Shown: positions 6,927-13,287 of the stretch, piece by piece
Numbering within the stretch: position 1 is the first letter of the stretch
How the letters are laid out: the number at the start of each line of letters is the position of its first letter
Source: UBA9662 sp002729415
Lineage (GTDB): Bacteria; Poribacteria; WGA-4E; UBA9662
Assembly (NCBI GenBank): GCA_002729415.1
Contig: PBXZ01000121.1
Coordinates: 1 to 13,287, forward strand
Reading direction: 5' to 3'
Length of the DNA stretch: 13,287 bases
Notes under the pieces: generated by a model
Database searches by the model: none
What the model was told of the DNA's origin: nothing
What the model saw: only the letters and a program-made list of their open reading frames with translations
Position numbers and translations under genes: made by a program

Positions 6927-7700
6927 ATGGACCGGTCGACTGGCCTCGCACTGACGGCCATTCCGGGAATCCCGCTGGTCACAACAGGTTCCGACATTGT
7001 CGGGTTAATTTTTGCCGCGCTGTCTTCGCAGGAAATGTCACTTTGTTCCGGGGATATCCTGGTGATCACGCAGAAGATTGTGTCGAAGTCAGAAGGGCGG
7101 ATGATTAATTTGTGCGATGTAGAGCCTGGCGAGCGCGCTGTTGAGCTCGCCCGCAAGACGGCAAAGGATCCCCGACTCATCGAGCTGGTGCTGTCGGAAT
7201 CTACCGAAGTCGTGCGGGCGGTGAATGAGTTGATCATAGTGGCTCACAGGCTAGGTCTCGTCCTTGCCAACGCCGGGATCGACGCCTCGAACGTAGGCCC
7301 ACAAGATCCGGTTGAACAGGTGATCCTTCTGCCGGAAGATCCGGATNAAAGTGCTCNTGAATACCGCGCACGGATNAAGCGTGAGACNGNCACAGATATT
7401 GGTGTAATCATNAACGACAGTGTGGGCCGGGCCTGGCGCATAGGAACTGTTGGTCTCGCGATCGGTGTNGCCGGNGTGCAAGCGCTGGAAGACCANCGGG
7501 GAAAGCCTGACCTTTTCGGAGTGCCGTTAAAGGTCAGTGAAGAAGCGGTGGCTGATGAACTGGCCAGTGCGGCATCGCTGCTGCAGGGGCAAGCAGGAGA
7601 AGNTTCCCCAGTGGTGCTGATTCGTGGTTTTAAGCAGGCCTCCGATGANCAGTCTGCAGCGACCCTGATCCGCCCACGTGAGCAGGACCTCTTCCGATGA
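6927..7700 (+). CDS. cofE: Coenzyme F420-0:L-glutamate ligase (CofE)
   Basis: The 257-residue protein is the GTP-dependent ligase that adds glutamates to F420-0, giving F420-1, F420-2 and longer forms. Motifs are SGDILVITQKIVSKSEGR (41-58), ESTEVVR (91-97), ANAGIDASNVG (114-124), NDSVGRAWRIGTVGLAIG (163-180) and RGKPDLFGVPL (191-201). Length matches stand-alone archaeal or proteobacterial CofE. The C-terminal nitroreductase-like domain of actinobacterial FbiB, which reduces dehydro-F420, is absent. Eleven N positions fall in 7347-7649 but none breaks the frame. Its ATG follows the korB stop with no gap, and its own stop overlaps cofD, so all three are likely one transcript. Confidence 0.93.
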   Translation: MDRSTGLALTAIPGIPLVTTGSDIVGLIFAALSSQEMSLCSGDILVITQKIVSKSEGRMINLCDVEPGERAVELARKTAKDPRLIELVLSESTEVVRAVNELIIVAHRLGLVLANAGIDASNVGPQDPVEQVILLPEDPDXSAXEYRARXKREXXTDIGVIXNDSVGRAWRIGTVGLAIGXAXVQALEDXRGKPDLFGVPLKVSEEAVADELASAASLLQGQAGEXSPVVLIRGFKQASDXQSAATLIRPREQDLFR

Positions 7701-8683
7701 GCACCNCGGACATTGACATTGCGGGTTGCCGCTATGTTGTTTTGTCGGGCGGCATTGGCGGCGCAAAACTTGCTCAAGGACTCTCTTTGTGCCGACCCGC
7801 TGAGGAACTCTTGGTTGTGGGTAACATCGGTGATGATTTCGAGCATTGGGGATTGCATATCTCGCCGGATCTGGATACGTTGATGTACACGTTGGCGGGC
7901 GTTGCCAACTCAGAGCTTGGCTGGGGGCGGGCCGGTGAAACCTGGCATGTACTGGAAGGGNTTTCTGAGCTGGGTGGCGAGACTTGGTTTCGGTTGGGCG
8001 ACCGGGACCTCTCCGTGCATATTGAGCGGTCGATGCGTCTCAAGACCGGCGACCCCCTGTCGTGGGTTACGGTCGATCTGTGCCGTGCGTTTGGTGTCGG
8101 TTTACTGATTCTGCCGCCGACCGATGACCGGGTGCGAACGATCGTCGAGACGCCGGGCGGCCCTTTGGATTTCCAGACCTATTTCGTTCGTAATCGGTGT
8201 GAGCCGGTCATCACGGGATTGCGGTATGAAGGCGCGTCAGAAGCCGCTTTGTTGCCAGCCGTTATCACCGCTTTAGAAGACCCCGAACTCAAAGCTGTAA
8301 TTCTGTGTCCATCCAACCCCTTCCTGAGCCTGGATCCAATTCTGGCAACAGCAGACCTGCGAAATAGGCTGCGGAGGTGTAAGGCGCCAGTGGTTGCGGT
8401 GTCGCCGATGATCGGTTCACNGGCATTCAAGGGTCCCACCGCAAAGATCATGGCGGAACTGGGCTATGAGGCATCCACACTGTCTATTGCCCGTTACTAC
8501 GCTGATTTTCTCGACGGTTATGTGATAGATGGGGCCGACCACCACGTCTCGCCTCAAATCGAGGATCTTGACATTCGGGTTGAGGTAACCGCTACGCTGA
8601 TGGAGACCTTGGACCAAAAGTTTAGCCTGGCTGCCGATGTGGTTGCGTTTTCTGAGACAATGCTGGGAGTTCCCCTGAGCTGA
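7697..8683 (+). CDS. cofD: Phospholactate/phosphoenolpyruvate transferase (CofD)
   Basis: This 328-residue transferase joins the phospho-acid moiety activated by CofC to the deazaflavin FO, releasing GMP and forming F420-0 or dehydro-F420-0. Diagnostic segments are LSGGIGGAKLAQGL (16-29), NIGDDFEHWGLHISPDLDT (43-61), LGDRDL (100-105), PPTDDRVRTIVET (140-152), CPSNPFLSLDPIL (204-216) and FKGPTAKIMAELG (244-256). Together they identify the CofD/FbiA family at full length. I cannot decide from sequence whether the acid is 2-phospholactate, phosphoenolpyruvate or 3-phosphoglycerate. The start ATG overlaps the cofE stop by four bases; AGGA at 7684-7687 is a plausible ribosome site. Three N positions (7706, 7961, 8421) each fall at codon position 1 or 2, unlike the wobble bias seen elsewhere. 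Confidence 0.95.
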   Translation: MSTXDIDIAGCRYVVLSGGIGGAKLAQGLSLCRPAEELLVVGNIGDDFEHWGLHISPDLDTLMYTLAGVANSELGWGRAGETWHVLEGXSELGGETWFRLGDRDLSVHIERSMRLKTGDPLSWVTVDLCRAFGVGLLILPPTDDRVRTIVETPGGPLDFQTYFVRNRCEPVITGLRYEGASEAALLPAVITALEDPELKAVILCPSNPFLSLDPILATADLRNRLRRCKAPVVAVSPMIGSXAFKGPTAKIMAELGYEASTLSIARYYADFLDGYVIDGADHHVSPQIEDLDIRVEVTATLMETLDQKFSLAADVVAFSETMLGVPLS

Positions 8684-8688
8684 AGGAG
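8683..8688 (+). promoter_or_regulatory. Ribosome binding site that fixes the cofC start
   Basis: AAGGAG ends 8 bases before the ATG at 8697. The upstream in-frame GTG at 8688 would overlap this site, so the ATG is the better start. Confidence 0.8.
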
Positions 8689-8696
8689 TGATTTCA

Positions 8697-9401
8697 ATGT
8701 CTGATCGACTCCCGTGGGCGGTCGTGCCGCTGAAGTCCGCGCAACATGCCAATAGCCGGTTGTCTTCGGTGCTGACATCGACCGAACGTCAGTGCCTGTT
8801 CGAGGCCATGCTCCTGGATGTACTGTCGGCCCTGGGCGACACCACCCAACTCGGTGGGATTCTCGCTGTTACTGATTGCCCGGTGGCCCGGCGCCATTTT
8901 CGGCGCGTCGGTGCAAGGTTGCTCAATGATCCGGATGAGGCGGGTCTGAATGCGGCCGTTTCGCAGGCAGCGTATGCGCTCGAACAGCAGGGTGTCGAAA
9001 GTTTTTTGACCGTACCGGGTGATACGCCGGCGGTCACCGCTGTCGAGATCGATCGGGTGGCGAGTTCAATTAATAAGAGCAGAGGGTTGGTCCTGGTACC
9101 GGCGAGGGATGGCCGGGGTACGAACTGCTTGGCGATGTCATTGCCGTTAATGGTGCCGCCACTGTTTGGCCCAGACAGTGTCGAGGCACATATCACAGCT
9201 GCCCGAAGACAGAATATTAAGGCGCAGCTGCTTTCTCTGCCGGGTTTTGGTTTCGATGTAGACACACCGGACGATTTGCTGCGGGTCAATGAGTTTTCCC
9301 AGGCCAGTAAGACGAATATGTATCTCGAAGGTATTCGGCTTGACCGGAGGCGTATTGGTTTGGAGACCGGCATACGGTCGGAATTTGCGGTGATGCGATG
9401 A
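8697..9401 (+). CDS. cofC: 2-phospho-acid guanylyltransferase (CofC)
   Basis: The 234-residue protein activates 2-phospholactate, phosphoenolpyruvate or a related acid with GTP for CofD (FbiD in actinobacteria). It has a nucleotidyltransferase fold with the CofC pattern: VPLKSAQHANSRL (10-22), ER-x2-LFEAMLLDVLSAL (30-46), NDPDEAGLNAAV (77-88), TVPGDTPAV (105-113), ARDGRGTNCLAM (136-147) and PGFGFDVDTPDDL (182-194). Phospho-acid preference cannot be called by eye. It follows cofD after 13 bases with its own good ribosome site and overlaps fbiC by four bases. The last 30 or so residues after the DVDTPDDL motif form a slightly long, basic C-terminal tail. Confidence 0.9.
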   Translation: MSDRLPWAVVPLKSAQHANSRLSSVLTSTERQCLFEAMLLDVLSALGDTTQLGGILAVTDCPVARRHFRRVGARLLNDPDEAGLNAAVSQAAYALEQQGVESFLTVPGDTPAVTAVEIDRVASSINKSRGLVLVPARDGRGTNCLAMSLPLMVPPLFGPDSVEAHITAARRQNIKAQLLSLPGFGFDVDTPDDLLRVNEFSQASKTNMYLEGIRLDRRRIGLETGIRSEFAVMR

Positions 9402-11866
9402 AAGTGCAAGCGTTTCAACTGGGTCGCTTTTTGGAAAGACGGCCNGAACCGCAAGAAGCCCGGATGCTGGGTGCCAGCACAGAACTTAGCCCGCTTATGG
9501 AACTTGCTGCGACTTTGCGGGACCGAGGTCACGGCGATGTTGTGACCTATTCGCCAAAAGTGTTTGTACCGCTGACAGCACTGTGCCGGGATGTTTGTCA
9601 TTACTGCACTTTTGCTAGGCAACCGCGTGAACTCATTCACACCTACTTGTCCGAGTCACAGGTGCTTGAGATTGCNCGGGCCGGGAAAGAGAGGGGCTGT
9701 CACGAGGTGTTGTTTACCTTGGGCGACAAGCCGGAACTTCGTTACCGCGCCGCAAGGGAAGCGCTTGAAACGCTCGGATTTGACACCACTGCCCAATATT
9801 TGGCCCATATTGCCGGCCGTGTTTTTGATCAGACTGGCCTGTTGCCGCACATCAATGCCGGCATNTTGGAGGCGGATGAGATGGNGGCNCTCCGAGAGGT
9901 CTCGGCATCGCAGGGAATCATGCTTGANTCGGCCGCCCACCGNCTGTCCGAGCGCGGNGGTCCCCACTACGGTTCNCCAGACAAGCAACCGAAGGTTCGC
10001 TTGGCCAACATCGAACTGGCGGGNCGTTTAAAGATTCCCTTTACGACCGGTATTTTGATCGGAATTGGAGAAAATCGCGCCGAGCGTATCGATTCTCTGC
10101 TCAAGATTCGGGCGTTACACGATCGGTATGGCCACATTCAGGAGCTGATCATTCAGCCATTTCGAGCAAAGCCCGATACGTTGATGGCGACATTCCCCGA
10201 GCCAGATACGCCGGACCTATTGTGGACAATTGCGGTGGCTCGAATCTTGTTCGGGCCAGATATGAATCTACAGGCGCCACCCAATCTTTCGCCGGGTGTA
10301 GAAGAGAAATTGATTCACGCTGGGATTAACGATTGGGGGGGCGTATCGCCGGTTACTTTGGATCACGTGAATCCAGAGGCGCCTTGGCCCAGGATTGCCG
10401 AGTTGCAGGCTAAAACCCACCGATCTGGAAAAACATTGATTCCCCGGTTGCCCGTTTATTCCAAATATGTCGAGGACAGCGCCAAGTGGTTGTCACCAGC
10501 GGTATCCAGCCGTGTTCATCGCTTGATTGATGCAGAAAGCTGGCTGAGGACAGATCGTTGGGTGCCCGGCGAGTTAGCAGAAGCACCATTTTCAGTCGCA
10601 GCTGTGCCAATGAAAAAAGCAACTGCGGATCTTCATTTCATTTTTGATCGAGTCANCCAAGAAATCGATCTTACCGAAAATGACATCGTTCGTCTTTTCC
10701 GTTCTCGCGGAGATGATTTTCTGGAAACATGCAAATTTGCGGATCAACTAAGGAGAGATGTCAACGGGGATGTGGTGACGTATGTGGTTAACAGGAACAT
10801 CAACTACACCAACATCTGCGGTTATCGTTGCGGGTTCTGTGCCTTCTCGAAAAGCAGCAGTCGCAGCGGACCACGGGATCATCCATACCTGATTGATCTT
10901 GCCGAGATCCGCAGGCGTACACAGGAAGCCTGGCGTCGCGGCGCAACGGAAGTGTGTCTCCAGGGCGGGATTCATCCGGACTTTACAGGAGATACCTACC
11001 TGTCTATTTGTCAGGCCATAAAGTCTGAAGTTCCCGGCATCCATATACACGCATTTTCTCCGTTAGAAGTAATGCAAGGCGCTCGAACGCTAAGGATTTC
11101 GGTGGCTGAATTTCTCGAGGCGCTAAAAAACGTGGGTCTTTCTACGTTGCCAGGTACCGCAGCAGAGATTCTCGATGATGAAGTAAGGCGAGTCATTTGC
11201 CCGGATAAGCTTACGACCAAAGAGTGGCTAGATGTGATTAAGACAGCCCACAAGACGGGGTTACCGACTACAGCTACGATAATGTTCGGCCATGTAGACA
11301 AGCCGCAGCACTGGGCTCGTCATTTGATTCATGTTCGAAAATTACAGTCTCAAACTGGAGGATTTACCGAATTTGTTCCCCTACCTTTTATCCATCAGGA
11401 AGCGCCGATGTATCGGCGTCAGAATTGTCGAAAAGGCCCGACATTTCGTGAGTCTGTTCTGATGCATGCAGTTGCGCGAATTGCGCTCCATCGACACATA
11501 TCAAATATACAGGTCTCGTGGACTAAGATGGGTAAAGCCGGGGTTATACAGTGCCTTCGAGCGGGAGCGAATGATGTCGGCGGGACGTTGATGAATGAAT
11601 CCATTTCTCGCGCTGCCGGGAATCAAAACGGACAGGAACTCCCGCCGGGAGAGATGGATCAACTCATTCAAGACGCTGGAAGAGTACCGCAGCAACGTAC
11701 AACTAAATATGAAAACCCCGAGATTGATCGTAGCCTGGAATCTTATAATGCACCGCCCCTCGCGTCCTTGCAGAATCAAAGTAACGGAGTGAAATTGAGC
11801 GACCTCCTGCAATCAAATACACCACCTGCGAGCAAGAGGAACAATAGTATTTCAACTGGCTGGTAA
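9398..11866 (+). CDS. fbiC: FO synthase, CofG-CofH fusion (FbiC)
   Basis: This 822-residue dual radical-SAM enzyme makes FO (7,8-didemethyl-8-hydroxy-5-deazariboflavin), the F420 chromophore, from tyrosine and the riboflavin precursor 5-amino-6-ribitylaminouracil. The CofG half (about 45-385) has C63-x3-C67-x2-C70 (CRDVCHYC) followed by LFTLGDKPELRY and a GILIGIGENRAER segment. The CofH half (about 410-780) has the second cluster site C474-x3-C478-x2-C481 (CGYRCGFC), CLQGGIHPDFTGDTY, IHAFSPLEV, GTAAEILDD and GANDVGGTLMNESISRAAG. Both SAM cluster motifs are intact. Length is close to mycobacterial FbiC. About 45 residues after the conserved PQQRTTKY end are a polar tail with no clear homology. 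N positions cluster at 9865-10024, mostly at wobble bases. Its ATG overlaps the cofC stop. Confidence 0.96.
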   Translation: MKVQAFQLGRFLERRXEPQEARMLGASTELSPLMELAATLRDRGHGDVVTYSPKVFVPLTALCRDVCHYCTFARQPRELIHTYLSESQVLEIXRAGKERGCHEVLFTLGDKPELRYRAAREALETLGFDTTAQYLAHIAGRVFDQTGLLPHINAGXLEADEMXXLREVSASQGIMLXSAAHXLSERXGPHYGXPDKQPKVRLANIELAXRLKIPFTTGILIGIGENRAERIDSLLKIRALHDRYGHIQELIIQPFRAKPDTLMATFPEPDTPDLLWTIAVARILFGPDMNLQAPPNLSPGVEEKLIHAGINDWGGVSPVTLDHVNPEAPWPRIAELQAKTHRSGKTLIPRLPVYSKYVEDSAKWLSPAVSSRVHRLIDAESWLRTDRWVPGELAEAPFSVAAVPMKKATADLHFIFDRVXQEIDLTENDIVRLFRSRGDDFLETCKFADQLRRDVNGDVVTYVVNRNINYTNICGYRCGFCAFSKSSSRSGPRDHPYLIDLAEIRRRTQEAWRRGATEVCLQGGIHPDFTGDTYLSICQAIKSEVPGIHIHAFSPLEVMQGARTLRISVAEFLEALKNVGLSTLPGTAAEILDDEVRRVICPDKLTTKEWLDVIKTAHKTGLPTTATIMFGHVDKPQHWARHLIHVRKLQSQTGGFTEFVPLPFIHQEAPMYRRQNCRKGPTFRESVLMHAVARIALHRHISNIQVSWTKMGKAGVIQCLRAGANDVGGTLMNESISRAAGNQNGQELPPGEMDQLIQDAGRVPQQRTTKYENPEIDRSLESYNAPPLASLQNQSNGVKLSDLLQSNTPPASKRNNSISTGW

Positions 11867-11954
11867 CCTGGCAGATACTCGCAGTAACGCATCAGTTTTC
11901 GGTCAGCCAGATAGTTAGATAGAATTTGCTGAAGACCTGACCAAAACAGCCAAT

Positions 11955-11982
11955 CGAGTCGTGTCGAAATCGACTTGACTCG
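11955..11982. terminator. Hairpin between convergent genes, probable terminator
   Basis: A 12-pair stem with one T-T mismatch and one G-T wobble, closing on an AAAT loop, lies between the fbiC stop and the end of the convergent aminotransferase gene. On the minus strand it is followed within about ten bases by TTTT, so it fits a terminator for the aminotransferase best. On the plus strand no T run follows, so it may act as a weak or Rho-assisted end for the F420 operon. Confidence 0.55.
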
Positions 11983-11988
11983 ACTGCA

Positions 11989-13167
11989 TTAAGACGGCAA
12001 ACACGCCTCCAATCGATCGATCGCTGTATTCAGCGTCTCAAGCTGATTGGCAAAACAAAGGCGCAACCATCCTTCTGGCGCACCGAACGTTGTCCCGGGA
12101 ACCAGGCCTACGCGGGCNTCGCGAACCAGTTGTTTACAAAAGGCAAGTCCGTTCGTCATGCCCTCAACCGAAAAAAAGGCATAAAACGCACCTTCCGGCC
12201 AGCCGATCTGAATCCTTGGGTTTTTAGAAAGTCGCTCGTACACAAGATCACGGGCGCGCTCGTAGCGAGCGATCTGCGCTGCAATGAATTCTTCCCCTTC
12301 CCGCAATGCAGTGATTCCAGCGATCTGGGTAAACGTAGCCGCGCCCGCGAAATTAAACTCGTTCATCATCTCGAGTGATTTACCGAATCGGTCCGGCGTA
12401 ATCAGCCATCCCAATCGCCAGCCTGTCATCGCCCACGGTTTTGAAAAGCTGTTGATCACGATCAATCGGTCTTCTGGATTCGCATGTTCAAGAAAAGATG
12501 GCGCGTGTTTCATGCCGTAGACGATGCGAGCATACACTTCGTCCGCAACCAGCCAAAGACCCCGTGAACGGCAAAAGTCGAGGACTTCCCGTTGTTGATC
12601 CGACGATATCATCCAGCCGGTTGGGTTGCCCGGCGAGTTAACGAAAATCACCCGCGTTTGATGATCGACCGCATCAAATAGCTGATCGAGATCGAGTTGC
12701 CAGGATCTATCTACTAGGCGAAGAGGGACCGGGCGGAATTCACCGCCCAGTATGTCTACCGTACCCCGAACATTCGGCCATAGCGGCACCGGGCAAACGA
12801 CGTTGGTTGCCGGCTCAACAAGGAGTTGGTGACTTACCATGATGCCGCTCATTCCAGACGCCGTCACGGTAACCCGGTCCATCGCCATCGCNATCCCGTA
12901 GAGCGATTCGGTATANGCNGCGATAGCNTCNCGNAATTCNGGGATNCCNCTGTTCGGGGTGTAAAAGGTNNGACCACTTCGCATCGCTTCAACCGCAGCA
13001 TTGCAGATGAAGTCAGGGGTAGANACATCCGGTTCACCGAACCAAAGCGGAATCATCCCCTCAAGACCGATGGCATCGTTGGCCACCTCACGAATTTGTG
13101 AGATAGGCATTTCCTCGATAGCTTGTCGAAGTTCAGCAGTGGAACCTATTTTTGATGCTTGTGACAT
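11989..13167 (-). CDS. Class I/II pyridoxal-phosphate aminotransferase
   Basis: The 392-residue protein is a fold-type I aminotransferase of the aspartate aminotransferase-like (AT_I/II) group. It shows NSPGNPTG (177-184), ADEVYARIVY (208-217), the cofactor-lysine motif NSFSKPWAMTGWRLGW (239-254, Lys243 the predicted Schiff-base lysine) and RLCFAN (369-374) with Arg369 the likely carboxylate-binding arginine. Length is normal and all core residues are visible. N positions make residues 48-92 partly unreadable but do not shift the frame. It is convergent with the F420 operon and probably separately expressed. The amino donor and acceptor cannot be told. A transaminase could supply or drain 2-oxoacids used by the KorAB-like enzyme, but that link is only a guess from proximity. 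Confidence 0.9.
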   Translation of the reverse strand: MSQASKIGSTAELRQAIEEMPISQIREVANDAIGLEGMIPLWFGEPDXSTPDFICNAAVEAMRSGXTFYTPNXXIXEXXXAIXXYTESLYGXAMAMDRVTVTASGMSGIMVSHQLLVEPATNVVCPVPLWPNVRGTVDILGGEFRPVPLRLVDRSWQLDLDQLFDAVDHQTRVIFVNSPGNPTGWMISSDQQREVLDFCRSRGLWLVADEVYARIVYGMKHAPSFLEHANPEDRLIVINSFSKPWAMTGWRLGWLITPDRFGKSLEMMNEFNFAGAATFTQIAGITALREGEEFIAAQIARYERARDLVYERLSKNPRIQIGWPEGAFYAFFSVEGMTNGLAFCKQLVRXARVGLVPGTTFGAPEGWLRLCFANQLETLNTAIDRLEACLPS

Positions 13168-13190
13168 CGTAATTCTCGTCGCTCTTGAGG

Positions 13191-13208
13191 CCTACCCTCG
13201 GGTATAGG
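13191..13208. repeat. Imperfect dyad upstream of the aminotransferase
   Basis: TACCC (13193-13197) and GGGTA (13200-13204) are inverted around two bases, with CCTA (13191-13194) and TAGG (13205-13208) extending the symmetry imperfectly. It lies 24-41 bases upstream of the aminotransferase start on the minus strand, where an operator or leader hairpin could sit. No convincing promoter boxes were found in 13168-13287. Confidence 0.25.
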
Positions 13209-13287
13209 GAATCTCAGTTGGCACTGCTACCGGTTTAATACTCACGTACGATCTACGATCTAGAACTCGTTACGCAAGATTAACAAG

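Noticed and set aside
8789..9640. A 283-codon open frame on the minus strand
   Set aside because: It lies opposite cofC and the start of fbiC, both identified by several family motifs. The antisense product shows no recognisable domain.
1..13287. tRNA, rRNA, CRISPR array, insertion sequence or attachment site
   Set aside because: I saw no repeat-spacer pattern, transposase frame, terminal repeats, or tRNA-like cloverleaf ends while reading both strands. A dedicated search could still find a small RNA.

Overview
The window is a bacterial contig of moderate G+C (hand-counted 60-base blocks run from about 42% to 65%) that holds most of what a cell needs to make and use the deazaflavin coenzyme F420. 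The contig contains scattered N positions, so it is probably a metagenome, population or single-cell assembly. I cannot place the organism precisely. F420 synthesis with a fused CofG-CofH protein (FbiC) but a stand-alone CofE, lacking the nitroreductase domain of actinobacterial FbiB, suggests an F420-producing Proteobacterium or another non-actinobacterial lineage rather than a methanogen or a mycobacterium. That placement is inference.

Left part (1-2612): the 5' end of an alpha/beta hydrolase gene reads off the left edge on the minus strand. Divergent from it are two luciferase-like monooxygenase (LLM) family genes of the F420-dependent type, each with its own ribosome binding site. These are likely consumers of F420H2. 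A 350-base gene-free stretch (2613-2962) follows.

Centre (2963-11866): seven genes on the plus strand are packed as one apparent operon. Junctions are four-base ATGA overlaps, exact abutment, or a gap of 13 bases. The first three encode an FrhB/FdhB-like iron-sulfur flavoprotein, a fused gamma-alpha subunit of a 2-oxoacid:acceptor oxidoreductase (KorA type), and its thiamine-pyrophosphate beta subunit (KorB type). The next four are cofE, cofD, cofC and fbiC, which together cover F420 synthesis from the 5-deazaflavin precursor FO through guanylylated phospho-acid activation, transfer and glutamylation.

Right part (11867-13287): a strong hairpin lies between the end of fbiC and a convergent class I/II aminotransferase on the minus strand, followed by its upstream region.

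How the genes may work together: FbiC makes FO, CofC activates a phospho-acid with GTP, CofD joins the two, and CofE adds glutamates. The KorAB complex would oxidise a 2-oxoacid with CoA, and the co-transcribed FrhB-like subunit could pass the electrons to F420 rather than to free ferredoxin. The LLM enzymes would then use the F420H2. No known bacterial F420 reductase (Fgd or Fno) is visible here, so this putative F420-linked 2-oxoacid oxidoreductase is the most interesting proposal from the window.
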